Assembly: GCA_025456085.1 (NCBI GenBank)
Contig: JALOLF010000013.1
Span: 1 to 64,000 of the forward strand
Source: Acidimicrobiales bacterium
GTDB taxonomy: Bacteria; Actinomycetota; Acidimicrobiia; Acidimicrobiales; Acidimicrobilacustridaceae
Length of the DNA stretch: 64,000 nucleotides
Direction: 5' to 3'
In this document: one piece after another, positions 55,502 through 64,000 of the stretch
Layout of the letters: every line of letters starts with the position of its first letter
Position numbering within the stretch: position 1 is the first letter of the stretch
Notes under the pieces: model-generated
What the model was told of the DNA's origin: nothing
What the model saw: the letters and a program-made list of their open reading frames with translations, nothing else
Databases searched by the model: none
Made by a program: the position numbers and the translations under genes

Positions 55502-56770
55502 GTGGCCGAGACGATCACCATCACCGACAACCGCAGCGGGGAGTCCATCGAGATCCCGATCGCCAACGGCGGTGTCGACGCGAGCCAGTGGCGCAAACTC
55601 CTCCCCAACGTCTGGTTCTACGACCCGGCCTTCTCCACCACCGCGGCGGCGTCGAGCGCCATCACCTACCTCGACGGCGACGCCGGCATCCTGCGCTACC
55701 GGGGCTACCCCATCGAACAGCTCGCCGAGCAGTCCACCTACCTCGAGGTCGCCTACCTGCTCATCCACGGCGAGCTGCCCGACCAGCAGCAGTACGAGAC
55801 GTGGGTCCACGACATCACGTACCACACCTTCATCCACGAGAACGTGCGCAAGCGGTTCATGGAGGGGTTCCACCACGACGCCCACCCCATGGGCATCCTG
55901 GTGTCGACCATCGCGGCGCTGTCCACCTTCTACCCCGACGCCAAGGCGATCTACGACGACGACTCCCGCTACAAGCAGATCATCCGACTCATCGCCAAGA
56001 TGCCGACCATGGCCGCCGGGGCCCATCGCCACAGCGTCGGCATGCCCTTCGTGTACCCCGACAACAGCCTCGACTTCTCGTCCAACTTCCTGTCGATGAT
56101 GTGGAAGGTCGCCGAGCCCCGCTACGAGCCCAACCCGGTGCTGTCGCACGCCCTCGACGTGCTGTTCATCCTCCACGCCGACCACGAGCAGAACTGCGGC
56201 ACCACCGCGCTGCGGGTCACGGGCAGCTCGCACGCCGACCCCTACTCGGCCGTGGCCGCCGCCACCACGGCGCTGTACGGGCCTCGACACGGCGGTGCCA
56301 ACGAGGCGGTCATCCGCATGCTGACCCAGATCGGCTCGATGGACAACGTCGAGGGCTTCATCGCCGACGTGAAGTCGGGCAAGGGCCGCCTGCAGGGCTT
56401 CGGCCACCGGGTGTACAAGAACTACGACCCGCGGGCCAAGATCATCAAGCAGGTGGCCGACGAGGTCTTCGGCGTCACCGGCAAGAACCCGCTGCTCGAC
56501 ATCGCCCTGAAGCTCGAGGAGGTGGCGCTCTCCGACGAGTACTTCACGAGCCGCAAGCTGTACCCCAACGTCGACTTCTACTCCGGGCTCATCTACCAGG
56601 CGATGGGCTTCCCCATCGAGATGTTCACGGTGCTGTTCGCCATCCCCCGCACGTCGGGTTGGCTGGCGCACTGGCTCGAGCTGCTCGACCGCGACGAGCG
56701 CATCGCCCGGCCCCGTCAGCTCTACGACGGCGCGCCCGAGCGCGACTACGTCCAGCTCGACCAGCGCTGA
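55502..56770 (+). CDS. gltA: Citrate synthase
   Basis: Condenses acetyl-CoA and oxaloacetate. The 422-residue type II (hexameric-type) enzyme has catalytic H225 (ILHADHEQN), H263 (GPRHGGAN) and D309 (FGHRVYKNYDPRA), plus the N-terminal small beta domain characteristic of GltA (ETITITDNRSGESIEIPI ... FYDPAFSTTAAASSAITYLDGD). GTG 55502 was chosen from the conserved N-terminus and upstream CGGGAG. It converges on the quinone oxidoreductase gene with a 12-base gap. Aconitase, PEP carboxylase and PPDK in the same window are its metabolic neighbours. Confidence 0.96.
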   Translation: MAETITITDNRSGESIEIPIANGGVDASQWRKLLPNVWFYDPAFSTTAAASSAITYLDGDAGILRYRGYPIEQLAEQSTYLEVAYLLIHGELPDQQQYETWVHDITYHTFIHENVRKRFMEGFHHDAHPMGILVSTIAALSTFYPDAKAIYDDDSRYKQIIRLIAKMPTMAAGAHRHSVGMPFVYPDNSLDFSSNFLSMMWKVAEPRYEPNPVLSHALDVLFILHADHEQNCGTTALRVTGSSHADPYSAVAAATTALYGPRHGGANEAVIRMLTQIGSMDNVEGFIADVKSGKGRLQGFGHRVYKNYDPRAKIIKQVADEVFGVTGKNPLLDIALKLEEVALSDEYFTSRKLYPNVDFYSGLIYQAMGFPIEMFTVLFAIPRTSGWLAHWLELLDRDERIARPRQLYDGAPERDYVQLDQR

Positions 56771-56782
56771 ACCCGCCCCGGG

Positions 56783-57769
56783 TCAGGGCTGCACGTCGAG
56801 CAGGATCTTGCCCACGTTGGCGTTCGTCTCCATGTAGGCGTGGGCCTGCGCCACGTCGGCGAGGGCGAAGCGCGAGTCGACGACCGGTCGCAGCGATCCG
56901 TCCTCGAAGCGGGGAAGCACCTCGCGGACGGCCCGCTGCGTGAGGGCGATCTTCTCCTCCAGGGGACGGGCCCGCAGCACGGTCCCGATGAGCGCGGCGC
57001 GCTTGGGCAGCAGCTTGGCCACGTTCACCTGGGCCATCCCCCCGCCCATGACGCCGACCTGGATGATGCGCCCGCCGACCGCCACGGCGTCGATGTTGCG
57101 ATCCACGTAGTCGCCTCCCACGGTGTCGAGCACGACGTCCGCGCCCTGTCCGCGGCCACCGGTCACCTCGTGCACGGCGGCGACGAAGTCCTCGGTGGCG
57201 TAGTCGACCGCGAGGTCGGCGCCCAGCTCCAGGCAGCGGTCCCGCTTGCCGGCCGACACCGTGACCACCACCCGGGCACCGATCGCCTTGCACAGCTGGA
57301 TGGCCGCGGTACCGACCCCGGAGGCGCCGGCGTGCACCAGCGCCACCCGCCCGCCGGTCAGCCCGCCCTGCACCACGAGCGCGTCGTAGGCGGTCAGGAA
57401 CACCTCCGGGATGGCGGTCGCGTCGGCCAGCGCGACGGCGGCGGGCACCGCCATCAGCTGGCGTTCGTGGACGGCGATGCGCTCGGCGTAGGCACCGCCT
57501 CCCACGATGGCCATCACCTCGTCGCCCACCGCCACCGCCCGCACGCGCTCGCCGACGGAACGCACCCGGCCGGCCAGCTCCATACCCGGGATCTCGTGGG
57601 CCATCGGTGGCCCCGGGTACAGGCCGCGCCGTTGCAGGAGATCGGCGCGGTTGAGCGCCGTCGCCACGACATCGACGACGACCTCCTCGGGTCCCGGCTG
57701 CGGGTCGGGCACCTCCCGTACCTGCAGGACCTCCGGGCCGCCGTACTGCTCGAGCACCACCGCACGCAT
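56783..57769 (-). CDS. NAD(P)H:quinone oxidoreductase (MDR, zinc-free)
   Basis: A 328-residue zeta-crystallin/QOR-type reductase. It starts MRAVVLEQYGGPEVLQVREVPDPQP, has the ALNRADLLQRRGLYPG substrate region, the nucleotide motif VHAGASGVGTAAIQLCKAIGA with downstream SAGKRDRCLELGAD, and ends ANVGKILLDVQP. No zinc ligands are present. The pattern matches PIG3-like quinone or enone reductases. AGGAG precedes the ATG at 57769. The open frame continues upstream through the acyl-CoA synthetase gene but this is a shadow. Confidence 0.91.
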   Translation of the reverse strand: MRAVVLEQYGGPEVLQVREVPDPQPGPEEVVVDVVATALNRADLLQRRGLYPGPPMAHEIPGMELAGRVRSVGERVRAVAVGDEVMAIVGGGAYAERIAVHERQLMAVPAAVALADATAIPEVFLTAYDALVVQGGLTGGRVALVHAGASGVGTAAIQLCKAIGARVVVTVSAGKRDRCLELGADLAVDYATEDFVAAVHEVTGGRGQGADVVLDTVGGDYVDRNIDAVAVGGRIIQVGVMGGGMAQVNVAKLLPKRAALIGTVLRARPLEEKIALTQRAVREVLPRFEDGSLRPVVDSRFALADVAQAHAYMETNANVGKILLDVQP

Positions 57770-57824
57770 CACTCGCTCCTCCTCGACCGGGCACGTCCCG
57801 ACCCGCACGGGCCAGTATCGGCGT

Positions 57825-59423
57825 TCACGACGCCCACACGGCAGCTTCGGCCGCGTCGCGGGCCCAGGTGTAGTCGGCCTTGCCGGTGGGCAGGCGCTCG
57901 CAGTGTGCCACCCGCACCCAGGCGCGGGGCACCTTGTAGCCGGCGAGGTGTCGTCGGACCTCGGCCTCGAGCGCGTCGTCGCCCGGCCACGGCACGCCGG
58001 GCTGGCAGGCGACGACCGCCGCCACCCGCTGGCCGAAGCGCTCGTCGGGCACACCGACCACGAGGCAGTCGAACACGGCCGGATGCTGCTTGATCGCCGC
58101 CTCCACCTCCTCGGGGTACACCTTCTCGCCGCCGGTGTTGATGCACGTGGCGCCGCGGCCGAGCAGGGTGACGGTGCCGTCGTGCTCCCGCACCGCGTAG
58201 TCGCCGGGCACCGCCCACCGTTCGCCGTCGACGACGGGGAAGGTGGCGGCGGTGCGGGCCTCGTCCTTCCAGTACCCGAGCGGCACGTGACCCCGGCGGG
58301 CGAGGCGGCCCACGGCGCCGGGCGCCACCGGACGCAGGTCCTCACCCAGCACCGCCGTGTCACCGTCGGTCACGAGGCGCGGGGTGTCTCCCGGTCCGCG
58401 ACGGGCCAACCGCCCCTGCCCACCGGTCTCCGAGGCCCCGAAGGTGTCGACGACCTTGGCGGTCGGCACCACCTCGGCGAGCGCCGCGGTGACCGCCGGC
58501 GACAGCACGGCGCCCCCGGAGGCGACGACCTGCAGCGCCGACAGGTCCCAGCGGCCGGGCTGCTGGCGCAGGGCGTCGGCCAACGGTCGGGCCGTGGCGT
58601 CACCGATGACCATCACCAGCTCCACGCGCTCGGCGGCGATGACGTCGAGCGCGTCGGCCGGTTCGAAGTGGCGGTCGACGTCGAGCACCAGGCTGCCGCC
58701 CGACAGCAGGGCCTGCAGGGCGATCCACTGCGCCCCGCCGTGCATGAGCGGGCACAGCGGCAGGCGCCGGCCCGGGCCGGCGTCGCGGCGGATCCGCTCG
58801 GGCAGCTCCCCGGGAGCAGCCAGCGGTGCGATCCCCTGCGACGGGACGCCGCGCCCACCCAGCGCCGCGAAGTAGACGTCCTCGTGGCGCCACATGACCC
58901 CCTTCGGCTTGCCGGTGGTCCCGCCCGTGTACAGCAGGTAGAGGTCGTCGGCCGAGCGGGGCCCGACATCGGGCGGCCGCGCCGGAGCCTCCGCCACGAG
59001 GCGCTCGTAGTCCTCGCCGCGCTCCACGACGGTGTGCAGCAGCGGCAGGTGGCCCGCCACCGATCGCACGGTCGCCGCCAGCTCGGGCTCGGTGACCACC
59101 GCACGCAGCTCGGCATCCCGGAACAGGTAGTCGAGCTCCTCGGCCACGTACCGGTGGTTCACGTTGACCGGCACGGCCCGCAGGCTGAACAGCGCCAGCA
59201 TCACCTCCACGTACTCGGCACAGTTGAACAGGTGGATGCCGACGTGGTCGCCGACGCCGACGCCGCGCCGGGCCAGACCACCGGCCACCCGGGCCACCCG
59301 GGCCGCCAGCTCGTCGTAGCGGAGCCTGCTGCGGACCGTCCCTCCCCCGGCCACGACGAGCGCCTCGCGCTCGGGCACGGTGTCGACGACGACCTCGAAC
59401 AGGTCGGCCAGGTTGAACTCCAC
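57825..59423 (-). CDS. Acyl-CoA synthetase (AMP-forming)
   Basis: An ANL-superfamily adenylating enzyme of 532 residues. The P-loop is LLYTGGTTGKPKGVMWRHED, followed by FGASETGGQG (A5), GYWKDEARTAATF, and the A8-A10 region LGRGATCINTGGEKVYPEEVEAA ... RLPTGKADYTW with the catalytic Lys. It most resembles acyl-CoA synthetases of the fatty-acid or steroid-side-chain type. GTG 59423 lies six bases after TACGAT (59435-59430), so a leaderless message. It is probably co-transcribed with the quinone reductase 55 bases downstream. Confidence 0.9.
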   Translation of the reverse strand: MEFNLADLFEVVVDTVPEREALVVAGGGTVRSRLRYDELAARVARVAGGLARRGVGVGDHVGIHLFNCAEYVEVMLALFSLRAVPVNVNHRYVAEELDYLFRDAELRAVVTEPELAATVRSVAGHLPLLHTVVERGEDYERLVAEAPARPPDVGPRSADDLYLLYTGGTTGKPKGVMWRHEDVYFAALGGRGVPSQGIAPLAAPGELPERIRRDAGPGRRLPLCPLMHGGAQWIALQALLSGGSLVLDVDRHFEPADALDVIAAERVELVMVIGDATARPLADALRQQPGRWDLSALQVVASGGAVLSPAVTAALAEVVPTAKVVDTFGASETGGQGRLARRGPGDTPRLVTDGDTAVLGEDLRPVAPGAVGRLARRGHVPLGYWKDEARTAATFPVVDGERWAVPGDYAVREHDGTVTLLGRGATCINTGGEKVYPEEVEAAIKQHPAVFDCLVVGVPDERFGQRVAAVVACQPGVPWPGDDALEAEVRRHLAGYKVPRAWVRVAHCERLPTGKADYTWARDAAEAAVWAS

Positions 59424-59429
59424 GGGCGC

Positions 59430-59511
59430 ATCGTAGGGTCCGTGACACCGGGGCCCCCACCACGACGCTGGCCCGACGTACCCCGACGACGTACCGTTGA
59501 GCGGGTACGGT
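59430..59511. promoter_or_regulatory. Divergent promoters acyl-CoA synthetase / J-domain gene
   Basis: TACGAT on the minus strand (59435-59430) precedes the synthetase GTG by six bases. Toward the J-domain gene there are two plus-strand hexamers, TACCGT (59492-59497) and TACGGT (59506-59511), 24-44 bases before the ATG at 59536. Confidence 0.4.
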
Positions 59512-59535
59512 CGGGTCCGGTTGGGGACTGAGACG

Positions 59536-60084
59536 ATGGGGATTCGAGACTGGCGGCGCATTCGGGAACAGGCAGCGAACGAGCCGCCGATCCCCCACGC
59601 GCCCAACGCCTGGGCCCTGTCCGCGGAGGAACCCGACGACCGCGGCACCGCGTCGAGCGAGGACGTCGCCCCTGACGACGGCCGGGCGGCCGACCCTGTC
59701 AAGGTGGAGGAGTACATCGCCTGGGCGGAACGGCTCAAGGCCAAGAAGGCCCGCAACCAGCAGGCCCGTCGCGAGGAGGCCGAGCACCTCGTCGAGCCCT
59801 CCTACTGGTCGACCGAGTCGGTGTTCGCCGAGAGCCGCCGGGTGGAGCACGAGGAGGCCACCTCCGGGCGGCACACCAACGCCACCGACGAGGCCTACGC
59901 GGTGTTGGGCCTGGCGCCCGGCACCGGGATGGGCGCCGTCACCGAGGCCTACCGACGGCTCGCCAAGCAGCACCACCCCGACCGCTACTCGACCGCCGAC
60001 GCCACCACCCGCCGCGACCACGAGGACCGCATGCTCGCCATCAACGACGCCCTGCGGGTGCTGCGGGCCGCACTCGAGCTGTGA
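59536..60084 (+). CDS. Protein with C-terminal J-domain
   Basis: A 182-residue protein with no Gly/Phe region or zinc domain. The N-terminal 50 residues are polar and acidic, a charged helix follows (KVEEYIAWAERLKAKKARNQQARREEAEHLV), and the J-domain is at the C-terminus (about 118-182; AYAVLGLAPGTGMGAVTEAYRRLAKQHHPDR) with the intact HPD tripeptide that stimulates Hsp70 ATPase. C-terminal placement makes it a type C co-chaperone with a dedicated client. Its stop overlaps the PEP carboxylase start. Confidence 0.82.
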   Translation: MGIRDWRRIREQAANEPPIPHAPNAWALSAEEPDDRGTASSEDVAPDDGRAADPVKVEEYIAWAERLKAKKARNQQARREEAEHLVEPSYWSTESVFAESRRVEHEEATSGRHTNATDEAYAVLGLAPGTGMGAVTEAYRRLAKQHHPDRYSTADATTRRDHEDRMLAINDALRVLRAALEL

Positions 60085-62747
60085 TGCCTGCTTCCCCCGA
60101 CCCCGACACGGCCGACGCCGCGGCACAACGCGAGGCCGAGCGCGCGCTGCTCGACGGGATCCTGCGCGAGGTGCTCGACGCGACCGGCCCCGGCGTGGGG
60201 GTGGCGCTCGACGCGCTCCACTCCGCCGTCGCCCGGGGAGACGACCCCTCCCGGGTCGTCGAGCAGATCGACCTGCCCACCGCCGAACGGGCCGCGGCCG
60301 CGCTGAACGTGCGGTTCCACCTGGCCAACCTCGTCGAGCAGCGCGATCACGTGCGCCAGCTGCGACGACCGACCGAACACGAGGGCGCCACGCGCTGGCC
60401 GTCGCTCACCGGCACCGGCGTCGACGCCGATGCGCTGCGCGCCCTGCGGGTCCACTCGGTGCTCACCGCCCATCCGACCGAGGCCCGGCGTCGGGCGGTG
60501 GTCACCGCGGTGGCGCGGATCGCTCACCACCTCGAGGCCTACACCGATCCCCGCCTCGGCCCCGACGAGACGGCGGCCGCACGGCGGGCGCTGCGCGAGG
60601 CCGTCGAGGTGCTGTGGCGGACGGCGCCGCTGCGTGCCACCCGCCCGGAACCCCTCGACGAGGTCCGCACCGCCATGGCGACGTTCGACCGGACGCTGTT
60701 CGACGTGGCACCCCGCCTCTACCGGGCGGCCGAGCTCGCGCTCGGCCACGAGCCCGGCACGGGTCCGTCACCGGTGCCGGCATTCCTGCGGTTCGGCTCG
60801 TGGATCGGGGGTGACCGCGACGGCAACCCGTACGTCACCGGCTCGGTCACCACCGACGCGCTGGCGCTGCAGGCCACCCACGTCCTGACCGCGCTCGAGG
60901 CCGCAGCCGACCGCCTGGGGCGATCTCTCACCCTGGACGCGGGGTCGACCCCGCCGTCGGCGAAGCTCACCGAGCTGCTGGCGCTCGACGAAGCGGCGTT
61001 CCCGCACCTGCTGGCGGAGATCGCGACATCCTCGCCGTCCGAGCCGCACCGACAGAAGATGCTGGTCATCGCGGCCCGCCTCGCCGCCACACGCGACGCC
61101 GATGCGTCGATGGCCTACCGGGACGCCGGCGAGTTGGTCGCCGCACTGCGCACGGTGCAGGACTCCCTCGCCGAAGCCGGGGCCACGGTCATCGCCTACG
61201 GCGAGCTCCAGGACCTGATCTGGCAGGTCGAGACCTTCGGGTTCCACCTCGCCCAGCTCGAGGTGCGCCAGCACTCCAAGGTCCACCGCGACGCCCTCGT
61301 CGACCTGCTCGCCCAGCTCCCCGGCGTCGTGGATCCGGAGGCCGCCAGCCACGACGCCGCCCTGTTGGACCGCATCGCGACCGAGGGCTGGCCGGCGCCC
61401 GTCGTGGCGACCGACCCCGTCACCCGGGAGGTGCTCGCCACCATCCGGGTCATGTCGGTGCTGCAGCACCGCTGGGGCCGCGACAGCTGCGGGCGCTACA
61501 TCGTGAGCTTCACCCGGGAGCCCGCCGATCTGGTGGCGGTCGCCGCGCTGGCCCGCCACGCGGTCGGCGACGCCGCGCTGCGCCTCGACGTGATCCCCCT
61601 GTTCGAGACGGGGAACGACCTCGCCGCCGCGGTCGGGATCGTCAGCGACTGGATCGCCCTGCCCGGCGTGGCGCGCTGGCTCGACGGCAACGACCGGGCG
61701 CTCGAGGTGATGGTCGGCTACTCCGACTCGGCCAAGGACGTCGGGCCGGTCGCGGCCACGCTCGCCCTGTACCGGGCCCAGGAAGCCCTGGCGAGCTGGG
61801 CGGCGGCCCATGACGTCCGGCTCACGCTCTTCCACGGCCGGGGTGGTTCGCTCGGCCGTGGCGGCGGACCGGTCCACCGCGCCATCCTGGCCCAGCCACC
61901 CGGATCGGTCGCCGGCCGGTTCAAGGTGACCGAGCAGGGCGAGGTGATCTTCGCCCGCTACGGCAACCCGACCGTGGCCTTGCGACACCTCGAACGGGTC
62001 ACGACCGCCGTGCTGCGCGCCGGCACGGCAGCGGTGGCGACCCGCAACCACGACGCTGCTCGCCGCTTCGCTCCGCTGGCCGAGACCCTGGAGACGGTGT
62101 CACGCGCCGCCTACCTGCGCCTCGTCGGCACCGAGGGCTTCGCCGACTTCCTGGCTCGGGTCTCGCCGCTGGAGGAGATCGGCGAGATGCGTCTCGGCTC
62201 GCGGCCCCCCAAGCGCGCCGGGGTGATGACCGGGAGGGACCTGGCGGACCTGCGGGCCATCCCCTGGGTGTTCGCCTGGTCGCTGACCCGGTCGAACCTG
62301 CCCGGCTGGTTCGGGCTCGGCACGGCGCTCGCCGCCGTCGGCGACGTCGACGAGCTTCGTGCCGCGTACCGGGACTGGCCGTTGTTCGGGGCCATGATCG
62401 ACGTCGCCGAGATGAGCCTCGCCAAGGCCGACCGCCGCCTGGCGGAGCGCTTCTTCGCGCTCGGCGAGCGACCGGATCTGACCGAGGCCGTCCTCGCCGA
62501 GTGGGACCGGGCCGAACGGTGGATCACGGCCGTGACCGGCCAGGACGAGCTCCTGGGCGGCAAGGTCCACCTCTCCCGGGTGGTCGCCGACCGGTCCCCC
62601 TACGTGGATGCGCTGTCCTGGCTGCAGCTCCGCGCCCTCGACGCCGTCCGCCACGCCGAGCCGGCTGCGGAGGAGCACCGCGCCGCAGGCCGACTCCTAC
62701 TGCTGGCCGTGCTCGGCGTCGCCGCAGGCGTGCAGAACACCGGCTGA
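60084..62747 (+). CDS. ppc: Phosphoenolpyruvate carboxylase
   Basis: Carboxylates PEP to oxaloacetate to refill the TCA cycle. The 887-residue enzyme has catalytic H130 in LTAHPTEARRR, RFGSWIGGDRDGNPYVT, GYSDSAKDVG, the Gly-rich FHGRGGSLGRGGGPVHRAI at about 583-601, EQGEVIFARYG and the invariant C-terminal QNTG. Start is ATG 60084 (TGATG with the J-domain stop) or GTG 60081. Tight coupling to a J-domain protein is unusual for ppc. Confidence 0.96.
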   Translation: MPASPDPDTADAAAQREAERALLDGILREVLDATGPGVGVALDALHSAVARGDDPSRVVEQIDLPTAERAAAALNVRFHLANLVEQRDHVRQLRRPTEHEGATRWPSLTGTGVDADALRALRVHSVLTAHPTEARRRAVVTAVARIAHHLEAYTDPRLGPDETAAARRALREAVEVLWRTAPLRATRPEPLDEVRTAMATFDRTLFDVAPRLYRAAELALGHEPGTGPSPVPAFLRFGSWIGGDRDGNPYVTGSVTTDALALQATHVLTALEAAADRLGRSLTLDAGSTPPSAKLTELLALDEAAFPHLLAEIATSSPSEPHRQKMLVIAARLAATRDADASMAYRDAGELVAALRTVQDSLAEAGATVIAYGELQDLIWQVETFGFHLAQLEVRQHSKVHRDALVDLLAQLPGVVDPEAASHDAALLDRIATEGWPAPVVATDPVTREVLATIRVMSVLQHRWGRDSCGRYIVSFTREPADLVAVAALARHAVGDAALRLDVIPLFETGNDLAAAVGIVSDWIALPGVARWLDGNDRALEVMVGYSDSAKDVGPVAATLALYRAQEALASWAAAHDVRLTLFHGRGGSLGRGGGPVHRAILAQPPGSVAGRFKVTEQGEVIFARYGNPTVALRHLERVTTAVLRAGTAAVATRNHDAARRFAPLAETLETVSRAAYLRLVGTEGFADFLARVSPLEEIGEMRLGSRPPKRAGVMTGRDLADLRAIPWVFAWSLTRSNLPGWFGLGTALAAVGDVDELRAAYRDWPLFGAMIDVAEMSLAKADRRLAERFFALGERPDLTEAVLAEWDRAERWITAVTGQDELLGGKVHLSRVVADRSPYVDALSWLQLRALDAVRHAEPAAEEHRAAGRLLLLAVLGVAAGVQNTG

Positions 62748-62790
62748 ACCGGGCAGGGGCGCACCGCCGGCTCCGGGCGCCGGGCGGGCG

Positions 62791-63042
62791 TCACGGGACC
62801 GGCAGGTCGGGAAGGCCGACGTCGGTGGCGACCTGCACGACCTCACCGAGGTCACCGGGCACCACCTCGCCGACGCCGCCGATCGTCTCGGCTGCCTGGT
62901 CGACGCCGCCTCCCAGCGACTCGGCAACGGCGGCGCCCTCGCCGAGGAGCCCCCCGACCTGCTCGGTCAGTCCGGTCGACTCGAGCGCGTTCTGGACCGT
63001 CTCGCCACCGATCAAGCCCTTCACCATGTCCAACAGACCCAT
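62791..63042 (-). CDS. Small Gly/Val-rich protein, function unknown
   Basis: An 83-residue protein beginning MGLLDMVKGLIGGETVQNALE and continuing with Gly, Val and acidic residues (LTEQVGGLLGEGAAVAESLGGG). It has no signal peptide or clear transmembrane helix. The opening resembles short bacterial proteins of the YidB/DUF937 kind, but I would not assign it. GGAGAG before the ATG and TACCGT at 63082-63077 support expression. Confidence 0.6.
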   Translation of the reverse strand: MGLLDMVKGLIGGETVQNALESTGLTEQVGGLLGEGAAVAESLGGGVDQAAETIGGVGEVVPGDLGEVVQVATDVGLPDLPVP

Positions 63043-63105
63043 CTCGGCTCTCCTTCGAGGTCGATTCCCACCCCGCACGGTACCGTCGATCCGCCTATTT
63101 GCCAC

Positions 63106-64000
63106 TCTGATTTCCTGAATCTTCCTTCGGCTATTTGTCGGGAAGGTGGAGGCCGTCGGGATGTGATCGCCTGCTCTCCTGCCCCACCGTCACGGGCCCG
63201 AGCTCGAGCCCGAGCCCCGATCCCCGATCCCCGATCCGATTCCCGAGCCCCCACCGACCAGGGGCGCTCGTGAGGTGCCGACCGGTGGCCAGGTGGTGGC
63301 TTCCCCCATCTGCACGATCGTCGCCCGTGCACCGCACTGCACGCGCCACAGGATCGACCCGGCGCTGCTCAGCGCCATCCGAGTGCGACGCCCTGCGGCT
63401 ATCCGTCCCGTGGCACGAGCCGGCGCTCCCAGGGATCACGGCGGTGCGCCGGGCGCGGCCCGGAACGCCCGCCGCCCCTTCGACCGCGCCGTCACCCGCC
63501 TGGGCCCTCCGTCAGCAGCAGGAACCGGTCAGCTCGAAGGCGCCCGACTCGGACGCGGTGGTGCGGGAGCCCGACGCGGTGGAGTCCCCTGTGGCGCCGA
63601 TGGAACGGGCCACCAGCGCGGCGCCCCCACGAGCACCGCCAGGGTCACCGCCCCCTCTCGCCGCACGGAGGTGACGGTTCGCCCCGACGAGGCCGACGTC
63701 GACGGCCGAAGGACCCGATCCACCCCGTGCACCACCGGGCCGCTTCGGCAACGGTCTCCCACGCCGACGAGATCCTCTCGCTGATCGCCGTCGAGCCCCG
63801 GCGGCCGGGCGGCGGCCTCGGGGTCGTGGCCCCTCAGCAGCTGGCGGGAGTGCGGCACACCCACCTCGCCCGCAACCCGGGTACCTCCACGCCGCGCTGG
63901 CGAACACCACGTCGGCGCCGGCCGTGGCGGTCGACGACGAACCCGGTAGCCGTCGGCGTGGCGTCCGAGCCCAACGTGGCGAGCATGCAGACCCGCCCCC
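63106..64000. other. About 900 bases without a convincing intact gene
   Basis: I see no gene I can support here. At 63190-63260 there is a short GC-skewed patch of GCCCGAGCTCGAGCCCGAG and repeated GATCCCC. Fragments on the minus strand look protein-like but fall in different frames: a Ser/Thr-rich tail after a hydrophobic stretch ending at 63512, and a VVHGVDRVLRPS segment near 63,720 reminiscent of a fasciclin-domain end. A plus-strand frame covering the last 250 bases is open to the edge. The region could be a decayed gene or poor sequence. The last 30 bases duplicate part of tadA. Confidence 0.5.
63971..64000 (+). repeat. 30-base match to tadA at the window edge
   Basis: Identical to 23443-23472. 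In frame it reads PNVASMQTRP, preceded by sequence not resembling tadA (VAVGVASE). It could be the first bases of a second tadA-like gene beyond the window, a partial duplication, or an assembly join error. Confidence 0.85.

Overview
The window is about 64 kb of very GC-rich DNA with dense, overlapping genes, many GTG starts, an F420-type (LLM) oxidoreductase, BldC-like and RDD proteins, and a primary sigma factor directly behind dnaG. This points to an actinobacterium. The gene set resembles Acidimicrobiia, but that class assignment is inference. There is no integrase, transposase or prophage, so this is ordinary chromosome.

Layout. 94-5,700: a metallo-hydrolase, a fumarylacetoacetate-hydrolase-family enzyme, the dnaG-rpoD pair and an acidic lipoprotein. 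5,799-20,274: ppdK, a diguanylate cyclase, glyS with a methyltransferase, two RDD membrane proteins, recO-uppS, the tightly overlapping phoH-ybeY-corC-era run, an unknown two-repeat protein and a BldC-like regulator. 20,459-27,467: a Tad/Flp pilus locus (cpaB, tadZ, tadA, tadB, tadC, a pilin-like gene, three TadE/G-like genes) in which tadA carries a frameshift. 27,670-30,434: an SPFH/Zn-ribbon protein coupled to a Tim44-like membrane protein, then a 62-bp tandem repeat. 30,536-37,226: an MFS exporter, a DUF1254 protein, divergent murF/ddl, an SMP-30-like protein and an LLM oxidoreductase. 37,237-44,234: a TetR gene divergent from a coupled lipid operon (acyl-CoA reductase-HAD fusion, zinc alcohol dehydrogenase, LarA-like protein, PlsC-like acyltransferase). 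44,363-46,505: paired small lipoproteins and paired DUF4190 proteins. 46,579-62,747: carbon-metabolism genes (GntR/aconitase, LysR/citrate synthase, PEP carboxylase) mixed with two more diguanylate cyclases, a HAD-PlsC fusion, a quinone oxidoreductase, an acyl-CoA synthetase, a J-domain protein and a small RNA that I identify as 6C RNA on the minus strand at about 54,183-54,308. 62,791-64,000: a small gene and then about 900 bases with no convincing intact gene.

How parts work together. PpdK, PEP carboxylase, citrate synthase and aconitase form the PEP/oxaloacetate entry to the TCA cycle, and two of them have a dedicated-looking regulator alongside. MurF, Ddl and UppS supply peptidoglycan precursors. 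The TetR-controlled operon and the HAD-PlsC fusion point to non-standard membrane or storage lipids. Three PAS-sensor-GGDEF proteins and a Tad locus suggest c-di-GMP-linked surface behaviour.

Promoters. A recurring TAnnnT hexamer lies 6-11 bases before the start codon of at least eleven genes, which suggests leaderless transcription is common here. This pattern was used to choose several starts.
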